A stretch of 64,000 nt of DNA. Source: Leucothrix pacifica. Lineage in GTDB: Bacteria > Pseudomonadota > Gammaproteobacteria > Thiotrichales > Thiotrichaceae. The position numbers were made by a program, and so were the translations under genes. Shown one piece after another: positions 18,106-27,393 of this stretch (position 1 is its first letter; the number at the start of each line of letters is the position of its first letter). Location: positions 32,774 through 96,773 of the forward strand of contig NZ_QGKM01000030.1 in NCBI RefSeq assembly GCF_003172875.1, read 5' to 3'. The notes under the pieces are model-generated. The model was not told the origin of the DNA, did no database searches, and saw nothing but the letters and a program-made list of their open reading frames with translations.

Positions 18106-18714
18106 TTAGATAAATGGGCCGTCGTTTGCTTCTATCAGTGGAATATCCTGTAATAAACGACGGCTGCTGATATACGGGTGATATCGCATCGCCCGTAATA
18201 TCGCTTGTTTCGCAAGCTTGGTTTCACCTTGTTCCAAATGAATTACACCTCTTCCTGACAACGCACCGAAGTGGCGTGGTTCCAGCTTCAGTGTGGTAGC
18301 GATGTCTTTCAGTGAGGCTTCAAAGTTACGTAACTGAAAGTGTGCCAATGCGCGTTGATTCCACACTTCGGCATATTTTGGGTAGCGCTCGATAATGTCA
18401 TCAAACATTTCAACCGAGACCTCATATTCTGCATTACGTACTTTATCAATTGCAGCGTCCATCAGTTTGCGTAGTGTCTTATCTTCAGGGGCAATCCAGA
18501 TACGCCAGATTTCACGCTCGTGACTGAGTGCTTCAACCTCGCTTTTGGCGTGGCGTAAGGAGTCAAACAGGGTATCGAGTTGGCGGTGTTGCACAGCATT
18601 CAAGCCGCGATTTGGTTTAACGGCAAAGGCTTCATTATCTTCAGCATAAGCAGCGCTGTGGATAAACGATACGCTCAGAACAAGAGCCATCATTATCGTT
18701 GTTAGTTGTTTCAT
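18106..18714 (-). CDS. Periplasmic TPR-repeat protein
   Basis: A 202-residue exported protein: an N-terminal signal peptide ends at AAYAED, and at least two tetratricopeptide motifs follow (AEVWNQRALAHFQLRNFEAS and the next, ALSGRGVIHLEQGETKLAKQA). Small TPR proteins of this sort are common in proteobacterial periplasms and act as protein-binding scaffolds; the specific partner is unknown. It is leftward, convergent with dat (26 bases between 3' ends) and divergent from speA. No family name is assigned. Confidence 0.75.
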   Translation of the reverse strand: MKQLTTIMMALVLSVSFIHSAAYAEDNEAFAVKPNRGLNAVQHRQLDTLFDSLRHAKSEVEALSHEREIWRIWIAPEDKTLRKLMDAAIDKVRNAEYEVSVEMFDDIIERYPKYAEVWNQRALAHFQLRNFEASLKDIATTLKLEPRHFGALSGRGVIHLEQGETKLAKQAILRAMRYHPYISSRRLLQDIPLIEANDGPFI

Positions 18715-18921
18715 AAGCTCCCACCTGACAGTTATCGTTAATTTAGTATAGAAGACAAATCATGCTATCCGCTAATTAACAATAAGAAAAATAAGTTACT
18801 GACCTTATTTCTTGTATACGGAATCCCAAATATTTGGTGATACAATCCACAGTGCATTCAGATGCGAAGGGGCGAGCTGAGGTCGCCGTTTTATCAGTCT
18901 ATTTTATGGAAATATTGCTTA

Positions 18922-20841
18922 ATGACTGAATTGCCAGAGACAACGGATTGGTCCGTTGAGCAAAGTGCAGAGCTGTATGGTGTAAGGCACTGGGGAGCAG
19001 GGTATTTTGACTTATCAGCAGAGGGCGATGCGACGGTCACTGTTGATATAGAGGGGAGGTCAATAGCGGTTCCTATCATCGATATCGTGCAGGGAATGCA
19101 GGAACGAGGCCTGGAGATGCCTTGTGTGCTGCGTGTTGAAAACTTGCTGGATTATCGTATCCAACAGCTAAATGAAGCATTCTCCCGTGCCATCAGGCAG
19201 TCAGAGTATCAGAATCATTATCGTGGTGTATTTCCGATTAAAGTGAATCAGCAATGTCACGTTATTGAGGAAATTGCGGACTTCGGGCAGAACTATCATC
19301 ATGGGCTGGAAGCGGGTAGTAAGGCCGAGCTAATTATTGCTTTGTCGCAACTACGGGATACCGAAAGCCTGATTATCTGTAATGGTTACAAAGACGCTGA
19401 ATTTATAGAGTTGGGTTTGTATGCCAGACAGATGGGCGTGCGCTGTTTCTTTGTACTGGAAACGCCTACAGAGTTACCCATCATTATCGAACGCAGTCAG
19501 GCGCTGGGCATTGAACCGTTGATTGGTGTGCGCTTGCGCTTATCCACCACGGTTGACGGGCATTGGCAGGAAGACAGTGGTGATCGCTCTATCTTTGGCT
19601 TATCGACGTCTGCTTTGCTAGATGTCGTGGAGAAGCTGAAAGCCCATAATATGTTGCATTGTCTGCAAATGCTGCACAGTCATCTAGGCTCGCAAATTCC
19701 TAATATCCGAAACGTGCGTACCGGTGTGGCAGAGGCTTGTCGCTTCTATAGCGGCCTTGTGTCAGAAGGTGCGCCAATGGGCTACCTCGATTTAGGTGGC
19801 GGACTGGCCGTGGACTATGAGGGCAGTAGCAGTAACAGCACGCATAGTATGAATTATCAGCTGGATGAGTATTGCGTAAATATCGTGGAAACGGTGCGTG
19901 ATACCTTGGATGAGATGGATATAGCGCATCCTGTTTTGGTGTCAGAATCAGGCCGTGCCACGGTGGCTTACTCGTCGATGTTGTTGTTTAATATTTTGGA
20001 TGTACGCGATCACAAGCCCAGAAAATTGCCTGAGCAACTGCCGGATGATTGCCCCGATGTACTGAAGAATCTGTTTTCAGTATTGGGCACGGTGACCAGT
20101 CAGAACTTTCAGGAGTGTTACAACGACGCGCTGTACTACCGCGATGAAGTTCGGGAGATGTTCCATCGCGGGCATGCGACCCTGCGTGACCGAGCCTTAG
20201 CGGAGAATATCAATCTTGCTATCTTAGGGCAGATTGCGGCTTTATTACCGAGCATTAGTCGAGTGCCATCAGAGCTTGAGAATCTGCCAGAACTGCTCTC
20301 CGATATTTATTACGGCAACTTCAGTTTGTTCCAATCACTGCCGGATGTGTGGGCGATTGATCAGTTATTACCGATTATGCCGGTGCATCGTTTGGATGAA
20401 AAACCAACGCGTGATGCCATTATTGCCGACATCACTTGCGATTGTGACGGTAAAATAGACAACTTCGCACTACCAGATGGTCATAGCAAAACCATCCCAT
20501 TGCACCCGATGAAAGATGATGAAGAATATTACCTCGGCGTGTTCTTGGTCGGGGCTTATCAGGAAACATTGGGTGATTTACACAACTTATTTGGTGATAC
20601 CAATGTGGTGAGTGTGAAAATTAATGCAGACGCCAGTTTTGACTTTCAGCGTGAGTTTGAAGGTGACAGTATTTCGGATGTATTGAGCTATGTGGAATAC
20701 AGTCCGAATACGGTGCAGGAGCAATTACGTAAGAAAGCGGAAGCAGCAGTAAGGCAGGGCAAAATTTCAGTTGCCATGCGTAAGCAGATGTTAAAAGCAT
20801 TTAGAGACAGTTTACAGGGTTATACCTATTTTGAGCGCTAG
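18922..20841 (+). CDS. speA: Biosynthetic arginine decarboxylase
   Basis: PLP enzyme of fold type III that decarboxylates arginine to agmatine, the first step of putrescine synthesis. From the ATG at 18922 (MTELPETTDWSVEQSAELYG) it has 639 residues, like other SpeA proteins. The PLP lysine is in FPIKVNQQ, the glycine-rich phosphate loop in LDLGGGLAVDYEG, and the conserved C-terminal active-site segment (DITCDCDGKID) is present. An upstream extension to 18862 has no Shine-Dalgarno site. Downstream, after an inserted ATPase/TOPRIM pair, come carboxyspermidine dehydrogenase and decarboxylase genes, so this locus appears to make spermidine. Agmatine-degrading enzymes are not in the window. Confidence 0.92.
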   Translation: MTELPETTDWSVEQSAELYGVRHWGAGYFDLSAEGDATVTVDIEGRSIAVPIIDIVQGMQERGLEMPCVLRVENLLDYRIQQLNEAFSRAIRQSEYQNHYRGVFPIKVNQQCHVIEEIADFGQNYHHGLEAGSKAELIIALSQLRDTESLIICNGYKDAEFIELGLYARQMGVRCFFVLETPTELPIIIERSQALGIEPLIGVRLRLSTTVDGHWQEDSGDRSIFGLSTSALLDVVEKLKAHNMLHCLQMLHSHLGSQIPNIRNVRTGVAEACRFYSGLVSEGAPMGYLDLGGGLAVDYEGSSSNSTHSMNYQLDEYCVNIVETVRDTLDEMDIAHPVLVSESGRATVAYSSMLLFNILDVRDHKPRKLPEQLPDDCPDVLKNLFSVLGTVTSQNFQECYNDALYYRDEVREMFHRGHATLRDRALAENINLAILGQIAALLPSISRVPSELENLPELLSDIYYGNFSLFQSLPDVWAIDQLLPIMPVHRLDEKPTRDAIIADITCDCDGKIDNFALPDGHSKTIPLHPMKDDEEYYLGVFLVGAYQETLGDLHNLFGDTNVVSVKINADASFDFQREFEGDSISDVLSYVEYSPNTVQEQLRKKAEAAVRQGKISVAMRKQMLKAFRDSLQGYTYFER

Positions 20842-20916
20842 GTAGCGACCATCTTTAGAGTTGTTTTGTAATGTGAGTTATACTGCAACCCATAGCCAAA
20901 TTTCAGTGTGGATATC

Positions 20917-21852
20917 ATGCCTTTAGTCCAATCAGTTCACTTTTCAAATTACCGTAATTTCACTGACTTTACGATGGATGGTCTTCAGCGGATTAATCTG
21001 ATTGTGGGTGACAGTAATGTAGGTAAAACTGGGTTGTTGGAAGGTTTAGTAACACTCTGGGGGAACGAAGAACAATTTAAGGCTTTGCCAAATACTTTCA
21101 GAATGAGCTACGGTGATTATACTACATCACTAGACAGTTTTTGGAGTTGGCTTCACCCCCAGAGAAATCATAGTCTAACTATGATATTGAGGTCCACTGA
21201 CATTGATAATCTAATGAGGGCCGTTAGATATGAAGATCATGTAAGGTATGACCGTGATTCAGTAGAACGTAGTTTGCAAAAAACACCCTACAAAATCAAT
21301 ATTCTACCTATAGGAATTGGGAATTATGAGTTTCAGGTTGATCTATTTAACCAATTAGCTAATACAAAAAATGGTAAGGAAAGCCTTGTAAGTTCGCTCC
21401 AGGTTATTGAACCTCGTTTGAAAGGTTTAGATTATCTGAAGCTACCATCCTCAAACCATGCAATGGTTTATGCTGATGTTGATTTAGATTATAAAATTCC
21501 TACTACTCAATTTGGCCATGGTTTCACTCGATCAATGGAAATGCTTTCAAACCTGATTCTTTCTGGTTCCGACATTATGATTGCTGATGAAATCGAAAAT
21601 GGTATTCACTACTCAGCCCTTGGTTCTGTTTGGAAAGCTATCATCGATTATGCAGTAAAAAATGATGTTCAGGTTTTCGCGACAACACACAGTCGGGAGT
21701 GTATTGCTGCCGCTCATGAGGCAATGTCAGAGCAGGAAAACTACGAACTCAATGTCATCCGGTTGCAGAACCGGAAAGGTGAGGTGGTAGCGATCAATCA
21801 TAATAAAGAAGATATTGAAACTGCTTTCGATCTTGGTTTGCCATTACGATAA
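20917..21852 (+). CDS. OLD/RecF-type AAA ATPase of a two-gene putative defence cassette
   Basis: A 311-residue AAA_21/AAA_15-like ATPase. The N-terminal strand VQSVHFSNYRNF leads to Walker A GDSNVGKT (31-38). Near the C-terminus FGHGFTRSMEML is the signature-like segment, DIMIADEIENGIHY the Walker B and D-loop, and VFATTHS the switch histidine. There is no nuclease domain in this protein. The stop overlaps the start of a DUF3226 TOPRIM gene (TAATG), so the two are translationally coupled. ATPase plus separate TOPRIM proteins are the plan of PARIS (AriA/AriB) and AbiL/RloAB anti-phage systems; this pair is not clearly either. The DNA is more AT-rich than its polyamine-gene neighbours. ATG at 20917 or GTG at 20908. 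Confidence 0.75.
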   Translation: MPLVQSVHFSNYRNFTDFTMDGLQRINLIVGDSNVGKTGLLEGLVTLWGNEEQFKALPNTFRMSYGDYTTSLDSFWSWLHPQRNHSLTMILRSTDIDNLMRAVRYEDHVRYDRDSVERSLQKTPYKINILPIGIGNYEFQVDLFNQLANTKNGKESLVSSLQVIEPRLKGLDYLKLPSSNHAMVYADVDLDYKIPTTQFGHGFTRSMEMLSNLILSGSDIMIADEIENGIHYSALGSVWKAIIDYAVKNDVQVFATTHSRECIAAAHEAMSEQENYELNVIRLQNRKGEVVAINHNKEDIETAFDLGLPLR

Positions 21853-22502
21853 TGAGTTCTGAAATGCCTAAACTACTGGAAATAAGCAAGCCTTTTATCG
21901 TGTTGGTAGAAGGCAAAGACGATGCAGAGATGCTTTACTCTTTGACTCATTCGATGGGTATGCCAAAAGACGAATTTCAGGTACTCCAATACGGAGGGAA
22001 GCAGAAATTCCCGTCTTTTTTAAAACAGATAACTAATTTTCCTGAGTTTGAAATGGTAACGAAGTTAGCTATATTCAGAGATGCTGATGAAAATAGCCAG
22101 TCTGCATTTCAGAGCATCGAGCATCATCTCAAGAGTAGTGATTTAATACCTCAGGACTCTGTTCCTACTCACTCTGGTGAAGTGAAAAAGTCAGATTCAG
22201 GCTTTGCCGTTGGTATCTATATAACACCTGACTGTTCGAATAAAGGGGCATTAGAGACTCTTTTGTTGGACTCACTAACAAGTGAAATGAAGTCTGAAAT
22301 TGAAACCTATGTTACACAAGCAGAAAAGTCTTTAAGTACGGACAGAGCGCGCGATAAGTACAAGAATTCAACTAAAAGTAGGACATATGCTTACTCAGCA
22401 TTGTTTGAAAATGCTAGTTTTCACGATACGTTTAATAAACGTCTTTGGGATTGGAGTCATCCGACGTTTAATCAATTAAAGACATTCCTCCAAGCATTCT
22501 AA
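21852..22502 (+). CDS. DUF3226 TOPRIM-fold protein, partner of the OLD-type ATPase
   Basis: A 216-residue protein with TOPRIM motifs: FIVLVEGKDDAEML carries the first Glu, LAIFRDADEN the D-x-D, and VGIYITPDCSNKGALETLLL is characteristic of DUF3226. The C-terminal part (YKNSTKSRTYAYSAL, then WDWSHPTFNQL) matches the end of the same family. TOPRIM proteins cut or nick nucleic acid with metal ions in OLD, AriB and RloB; activity here is inferred. It overlaps the ATPase gene by one base. I expect the ATPase to hold it inactive until a trigger, as in PARIS, but that is inference. Confidence 0.75.
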   Translation: MSSEMPKLLEISKPFIVLVEGKDDAEMLYSLTHSMGMPKDEFQVLQYGGKQKFPSFLKQITNFPEFEMVTKLAIFRDADENSQSAFQSIEHHLKSSDLIPQDSVPTHSGEVKKSDSGFAVGIYITPDCSNKGALETLLLDSLTSEMKSEIETYVTQAEKSLSTDRARDKYKNSTKSRTYAYSALFENASFHDTFNKRLWDWSHPTFNQLKTFLQAF

Positions 22503-22598
22503 ATCAAGTGAACTAATCAACGAGGTTTGCCAGCTTCACTACATTTCAAAAACAGTTAAGAGGCGTCAATACCCAAGACGTCATGTGGGAGTATAGCT

Positions 22599-23834
22599 AT
22601 GTCTAAAGTTATGATTATTGGTGCCGGCGGTGTCGGTGGTGTGGTAACGCATAAATGCGCGCAGTTACCGGAAATTTTTAGTGAAATCGTTTTGGCCAGT
22701 CGCACGGAGTCAAAGTGTCAGGCGATTGCTGATCAAATTGATCGGCCGATTAGCACGGCACAAGTTGATGCGGATAATGTGCCAGAGTTGACTGCCTTGT
22801 TAGAAAAAGAGCGTCCATCTCTGGTGATTAATGTCGCGCTTCCTTATCAAGACCTGACCATTATGGATGCGTGCTTAGCAGCGGGTATCGATTATATGGA
22901 TACGGCAAATTATGAGCCTTTGGACACTGCTAAGTTTGAATACAGCTGGCAGTGGGCGTATCACGATCGCTTTAAAGAAGCAGGTTTGACGGCATTATTA
23001 GGTAGTGGTTTTGATCCCGGTGCGACTAATGTTTTTACGGCCTACATCGCTAAGCATTACTTCGATGAGATTCATGAGTTGGATATTATTGATGTCAATG
23101 GTGGTGATCATGGCTACCCGTTTGCCACCAACTTCAACCCTGAAATCAATATTCGCGAAGTTACCGCGGAATGTCGTCATTGGGAAAACGGTGAGTTTGT
23201 AGAAACACCGGCGATGTCGAAAAAGGCTAGTTTTGCCTGCCCCGAAGGTGTCGGCACTTACAATATTTACCGCATGTACCACGAGGAGCTGGAGTCGCTG
23301 ACTAAGCATTTCCCTACTATTAAGCGTGCGCAGTTCTGGATGAGTTTTGGTGATAGCTACCTCAAGCATCTGGAAGTATTGGGTAATGTCGGCATGTTGG
23401 GCATCGAGCCGATTACTTACAATGGGCAAGAGATTGTGCCGATTCAGTTGCTGGCGCAGATGCTGCCAGATCCTTCCAGTTTAGGCCCAAGAACTAAAGG
23501 CCGTACCTGTATCGGTTGTGTGGTGCGTGGTCTGAAGGATGGTAAGGAGCGCATTATTTATTTATACAACACCTGTGATCATCAGGCCTGTTATGAAGAG
23601 GTGCAGTCGCAGGCGATTTCGTACACCACCGGTGTGCCCGCTATGATCGGTGCGAAAATGATCTTGGAAGGTAAGTGGAAAGCAGCAGGCGTTAACAATA
23701 TCGAGCAGTTCGACCCTGATCCGTTTATGGAAGACATGAACAAATACGGTTTGCCATGGAAAGTGATTGAGCTGGATGCGTTTGACTTGGATGACCCAAG
23801 CAAAACGCAAGTGGCTGAAGGCAAGGCAGTTTAA
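22599..23834 (+). CDS. Carboxynorspermidine/carboxyspermidine dehydrogenase
   Basis: A 411-residue saccharopine-dehydrogenase-family protein that joins aspartate semialdehyde to putrescine (or diaminopropane) with NADPH, giving carboxy(nor)spermidine. The Rossmann motif VMIIGAGGVGGVV starts the protein; NVALPYQDLTIMDACL and GSGFDPGATNVFTAY are typical of the family. A GGGAG site precedes the ATG. Two bases after its stop begins the matching decarboxylase, so the pair forms an operon. speA lies upstream beyond the ATPase/TOPRIM insertion. Together these indicate the aspartate-semialdehyde route to spermidine rather than the SAM-decarboxylase route. Confidence 0.9.
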   Translation: MSKVMIIGAGGVGGVVTHKCAQLPEIFSEIVLASRTESKCQAIADQIDRPISTAQVDADNVPELTALLEKERPSLVINVALPYQDLTIMDACLAAGIDYMDTANYEPLDTAKFEYSWQWAYHDRFKEAGLTALLGSGFDPGATNVFTAYIAKHYFDEIHELDIIDVNGGDHGYPFATNFNPEINIREVTAECRHWENGEFVETPAMSKKASFACPEGVGTYNIYRMYHEELESLTKHFPTIKRAQFWMSFGDSYLKHLEVLGNVGMLGIEPITYNGQEIVPIQLLAQMLPDPSSLGPRTKGRTCIGCVVRGLKDGKERIIYLYNTCDHQACYEEVQSQAISYTTGVPAMIGAKMILEGKWKAAGVNNIEQFDPDPFMEDMNKYGLPWKVIELDAFDLDDPSKTQVAEGKAV

Positions 23835-23836
23835 TA

Positions 23837-25000
23837 GTGCAGTTTACTGACTTTGGCAAGTTGGATTTATCCCGCTTGCCTTCGCCGTGCTTTGTGGTGG
23901 ATGAGGTTGCCGTGGAGCGTAATCTCACCATCCTAAAAAGTGTTGCCGATGCCTCTGGCGCTAAAATACTGGCTGCCCTAAAAGCCTTTTCCATGTGGCA
24001 TTTAGCACCACTGACTGCTCGTTATTTGAGTGGTACTTGTGCCAGTGGTTTGCATGAAGCGCGTTTGGGTCATGAGGAATATGGCGGGGAAGTGCATGTG
24101 TTCTCTGCGGCTTTTTCGGAAGCGGATCTAAGCGAATTACTGACGTTTGCTGATCACATTGTGTTTAATTCACAATCCCAATGGCAGCGATTTCAGCCGC
24201 ACATTCAAAAGGCATTGGAGTCACGACCTATTGATTTTGGTTTACGAATCAATCCCGAGCACTCCGAAGGCACAACACCCATTTATGATCCTTGCGCACC
24301 GGGTTCTCGCTTAGGGATTCCACTGTCGCAGTTGGATGAGTCGATGCTTGATGGAATTAGTGGCTTGCATTTTCATACGCTTTGCGAACAGAACTTCGCC
24401 CCATTATCACGTACCTTAGACGCAGTTGAGGAAAAATTCGGACATTTACTGCCACAAATGAAATGGGTGAATTTTGGTGGTGGGCATCACATCACTGCAC
24501 CGGATTATGATCGCGATGGCTTGATTGCTCGTATCAAAGCGTTCTCAGCAAAATACGATGTGCAGGTCTATCTGGAGCCGGGTGAAGCGGTGGCGATTGG
24601 TACGGGTGTATTGGTTAGCGAAGTGTTGGATATTAGCTGGAATCAGGTGAATCAGGCGATATTGGATACTTCAGCAACTTGCCATATGCCGGATACTTTA
24701 GAGATGCCGTATCGGCCTGATATTACAGGGGCGGGTGAGGCTGATGAATACCCGCACACCTACCGTTTGGGTGGCTTGACCTGCTTATCTGGCGATATTA
24801 TTTCTGATTATAGTTTTAGCGAGCCTTTGCAGGTTGGGCAGCGTTTGATGTTTGAAGACATGAGCCATTACACCATGGTGAAAACATCTACCTTTAATGG
24901 CACGCATTTGCCAGCTTTGGCTGTCTGGAATTCTGAGACGGATGCGTTGGAGATTGTGAAGCAGTTTGGTTATGAGGATTTTAAAGGGCGGTTGTCCTGA
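23837..25000 (+). CDS. nspC: Carboxynorspermidine decarboxylase
   Basis: A 387-residue fold-III PLP decarboxylase that removes the carboxyl group from carboxy(nor)spermidine to give (nor)spermidine. PLP lysine is in ILAALKAFSMW, the His stacking segment in GLHFHTLCEQ, the glycine loop in WVNFGGGHHI, and the active-site cysteine region ILDTSATCHMPD is present with the AGEADEYPHTYRLGGLTCLSGD motif. GTG is the start, two bases after the previous stop, with AAGG upstream. The gene completes the speA/dehydrogenase pathway. Confidence 0.92.
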   Translation: MQFTDFGKLDLSRLPSPCFVVDEVAVERNLTILKSVADASGAKILAALKAFSMWHLAPLTARYLSGTCASGLHEARLGHEEYGGEVHVFSAAFSEADLSELLTFADHIVFNSQSQWQRFQPHIQKALESRPIDFGLRINPEHSEGTTPIYDPCAPGSRLGIPLSQLDESMLDGISGLHFHTLCEQNFAPLSRTLDAVEEKFGHLLPQMKWVNFGGGHHITAPDYDRDGLIARIKAFSAKYDVQVYLEPGEAVAIGTGVLVSEVLDISWNQVNQAILDTSATCHMPDTLEMPYRPDITGAGEADEYPHTYRLGGLTCLSGDIISDYSFSEPLQVGQRLMFEDMSHYTMVKTSTFNGTHLPALAVWNSETDALEIVKQFGYEDFKGRLS

Positions 25001-25097
25001 ACAAAGAACGCCCATAAAAATAGAAAAGTGCAGAGCAGGGAATCCAATTTGATCCCTGCTGTCGTAAAAAAGATGTACATAGACATCGGACGTTCTT

Positions 25098-25958
25098 ATG
25101 AAGCTGCGAATCACACACCTGCCTTTTCTGATAATACTTGCCTTCGCATTGCTGAGTAGCGGTTGTGCCAATGTCAAAAAGACCACTGCCATCAACTTGC
25201 TTGTCCCATCGGACGGTTACACCAAACGACAACTGAGTTATGGCAGTGACAGACAGCAATCGTTTGATCTCTACCTACCAAAGACCGCGTCACCAAAAAT
25301 TCCCGTCGTGTATATCTATGGAAGTGCTTGGCGAAAGAAGTTTAATAAATCAGATTTTGTCTTTGTTGCTCAGGCATTAACAAGCCTCGGACATCCCGTG
25401 ATTGTGCCGGAGCATCGCCGCTTTCCCGAGATTAAATTCCCTGTATTTGTCGAAGATATTGCAGATGCTATCCGCTATGTTGATAGCAATGACATCGGCC
25501 TTCCGAAGCCATTCACCAAATACATCCTGATGGGGCATTCTTCGGGAGCACACACCGCCGCATTGTTGGCGACTGACACGAGATATCTGAAACAGCGTAA
25601 TATAAAAGCACGGTTAGCAGGCTTTATCGGTATGTCCGGGCCTTATGATTTACCGCTGGATGACTCGGAAGTTGCACCTATTTTTAGTACTGCCAATTCA
25701 CAACGTGCTAAGCCTGTGTTGAATGTGCGTCGCGGTGTGCCACCAGCATTATTGCTGCATGGTTTAGCCGATCCGCGTGTGCCGTCTTACCATACGACAC
25801 GGTTTAGAGACGCGTTGTTGAGGAGTGGAAATTCAGTGACGATGAAGTTATATCCGGGTGTTGATCATGAAAAGCTGTTGGGTGGAATTGCGCTGCCACT
25901 GCGATTTATGAGTAATAGTTTTGTGGATGTTCGAGACTTTTTGAGACGGTATGATTGA
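25098..25958 (+). CDS. Lipoprotein alpha/beta hydrolase (esterase-like)
   Basis: A 286-residue exported lipoprotein: a signal peptide ends in the lipobox LLSSGC. The rest is an alpha/beta hydrolase of the carboxylesterase/BD-FAE type. The nucleophile elbow is GHSSGA, the acid is probably the Asp in LADPRVP, and the histidine is in PGVDHEK. The segment VVYIYGSAWRKK corresponds to the oxyanion HGG region but reads YGSAW. Substrate unknown; an ester in the envelope or a degraded polymer is likely. It is a single gene after nspC. Confidence 0.82.
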   Translation: MKLRITHLPFLIILAFALLSSGCANVKKTTAINLLVPSDGYTKRQLSYGSDRQQSFDLYLPKTASPKIPVVYIYGSAWRKKFNKSDFVFVAQALTSLGHPVIVPEHRRFPEIKFPVFVEDIADAIRYVDSNDIGLPKPFTKYILMGHSSGAHTAALLATDTRYLKQRNIKARLAGFIGMSGPYDLPLDDSEVAPIFSTANSQRAKPVLNVRRGVPPALLLHGLADPRVPSYHTTRFRDALLRSGNSVTMKLYPGVDHEKLLGGIALPLRFMSNSFVDVRDFLRRYD

Positions 25959-26182
25959 AGCAGAGCTGCTAGGTGAGAGGCTAAATTAGTAGCAAAGAAC
26001 GTTGCTAAGTAAGCGACTTAGTCTGTAGCACTAGCAATCTATTGACGGCAATAGCCATAGCTGAGGCAGTGTAGATCATTATGATGCCGGATATCGATCT
26101 GCACAAATCCTGCAAAAAATCCCTGCCAAATTAACAAAGCCATCGCATTGTAATTTCATCTGAATCAAGGACAATTCGTCCT

Positions 26183-26698
26183 ATGAAATCACTGTTTTTA
26201 CTCGCAATTTTAATATTCCTCCTAGGCTTTCTCCCCAAAGAATCCCGCGTCATGCCTGTGGACGGCGCAACGGTGGTAGACTGGAATCCGAAGTCATTCT
26301 GGTATTACCCGTGGGGCCGCTCCGGTGTGCACAAAGGCATCGATATATTCGCACCGATAGGCACTACGGTTCGTGCCACTACCAGCGGCATCGTGTTGTA
26401 TAGTGGGAACTATGGATTAGGCGGAAAGGTGGTTTATATGTTGGGCGCGAATTGGCGATTTCATTATTATGCACATTTAAACAGCATCGAAGTGTCCTCA
26501 TTTACGCCGGTGTCAGCAGGACAGGTCATTGGTCAGGTAGGCACTTCAGGAAACGCTGCGGGTAAATCGCCACATCTTCATTACACCATCAAAAGTGCAT
26601 TCCCCCGTTTTTGGAAATATCGCAGCAGTCATTACTCGGCTTGGCGACGTACCTTTTATATCGATCCCGGCAAGTTTCTGCGAGGTATCCCGCAATGA
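26183..26698 (+). CDS. M23-family (LytM) peptidase, membrane-anchored
   Basis: A 171-residue protein with one N-terminal hydrophobic segment (LFLLAILIFLLGFLP) and a single M23 domain. Zinc ligands are visible in VHKGIDIF (H and D) and SPHLHYTI (H-x-H), with the usual YAHLN segment between. Such enzymes cut peptide cross-links in peptidoglycan. Its stop codon overlaps the start of the response-regulator gene (ATGA), so it is the first gene of an operon with a two-component system. This suggests that wall cleavage and sensing are linked, but the link is inferred. Confidence 0.85.
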   Translation: MKSLFLLAILIFLLGFLPKESRVMPVDGATVVDWNPKSFWYYPWGRSGVHKGIDIFAPIGTTVRATTSGIVLYSGNYGLGGKVVYMLGANWRFHYYAHLNSIEVSSFTPVSAGQVIGQVGTSGNAAGKSPHLHYTIKSAFPRFWKYRSSHYSAWRRTFYIDPGKFLRGIPQ

Positions 26699-27393
26699 GT
26701 CATAAAAAAATACTGGTCGTGGATGATGATCCGCACATTCGTGAAGTGATTAGCTTTGCACTGGAAAAAGCTGAAATGTCAGTTGCCATCGCAGAAAATG
26801 GCCAACAAGCACTGGATCTATTTACCAAATCTCCCAGCGATCTAATCGTGCTGGATATCAATATGCCAGAGATGGATGGCTTGGCGTGTTGTCGGGAAAT
26901 CCGCAAACAATCTGAGGTGCCGATTCTGTTTTTATCCTCGCGTGATGATGAGATTGATCGCATTCTGGGCTTGGAAATTGGTGGGGATGACTACGTGACC
27001 AAGCCATTTAGCCCACGTGAATTAGTTGCCCGCATCAACGCTATTCTCAAGCGAACACAAGCGCAACAGGTGCCAGAAGAAACGAGCGACTCCTGTTTAA
27101 GGCAAGGATTGCTGACAATGAATACCGAGGAGCACACTGTTTCGTGGAATGAGGAGAGTGTTCATCTGACTGCAACCGAATTTGCGATTCTTGCACAGTT
27201 TATGCAGCAACCTTCACGCGTATTTACCCGTGACAGCATTATGAGTAGTGCTTATCAGTTTAATATACATGTCAGTGACCGAACCATTGATAGCCATATT
27301 CGCCACATTCGAAGCAAGTTAGCAGCAGTTGGCTGCAAAAGCGTTATAGAAACCTTGCACAGTGTCGGTTACAAACTTGCCCCATGCGAATAA
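26695..27393 (+). CDS. OmpR/PhoB-family response regulator (CreB-like)
   Basis: A 232-residue DNA-binding response regulator. The receiver domain starts ILVVDDDPHIREV; phospho-acceptor Asp is in LIVLDINMPEMDG and the switch Lys in DDYVTKPFSPRE. A winged-helix trans_reg_C domain follows (VHLTATEFAIL, DRTIDSHIRHIRSKL, IETLHSVGYKL). The start at 26695 overlaps the M23 gene stop and has CGAGG 9 bases upstream. Ten bases of overlap join it to the kinase gene. Length and partners resemble CreB/CreC, but the targets are unknown. Confidence 0.88.
   Translation: MSHKKILVVDDDPHIREVISFALEKAEMSVAIAENGQQALDLFTKSPSDLIVLDINMPEMDGLACCREIRKQSEVPILFLSSRDDEIDRILGLEIGGDDYVTKPFSPRELVARINAILKRTQAQQVPEETSDSCLRQGLLTMNTEEHTVSWNEESVHLTATEFAILAQFMQQPSRVFTRDSIMSSAYQFNIHVSDRTIDSHIRHIRSKLAAVGCKSVIETLHSVGYKLAPCE

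Noticed and set aside
22998..23429. A 143-codon antisense frame inside the carboxyspermidine dehydrogenase gene
   Set aside because: Overlaps conserved Rossmann-fold coding sequence; no independent support.
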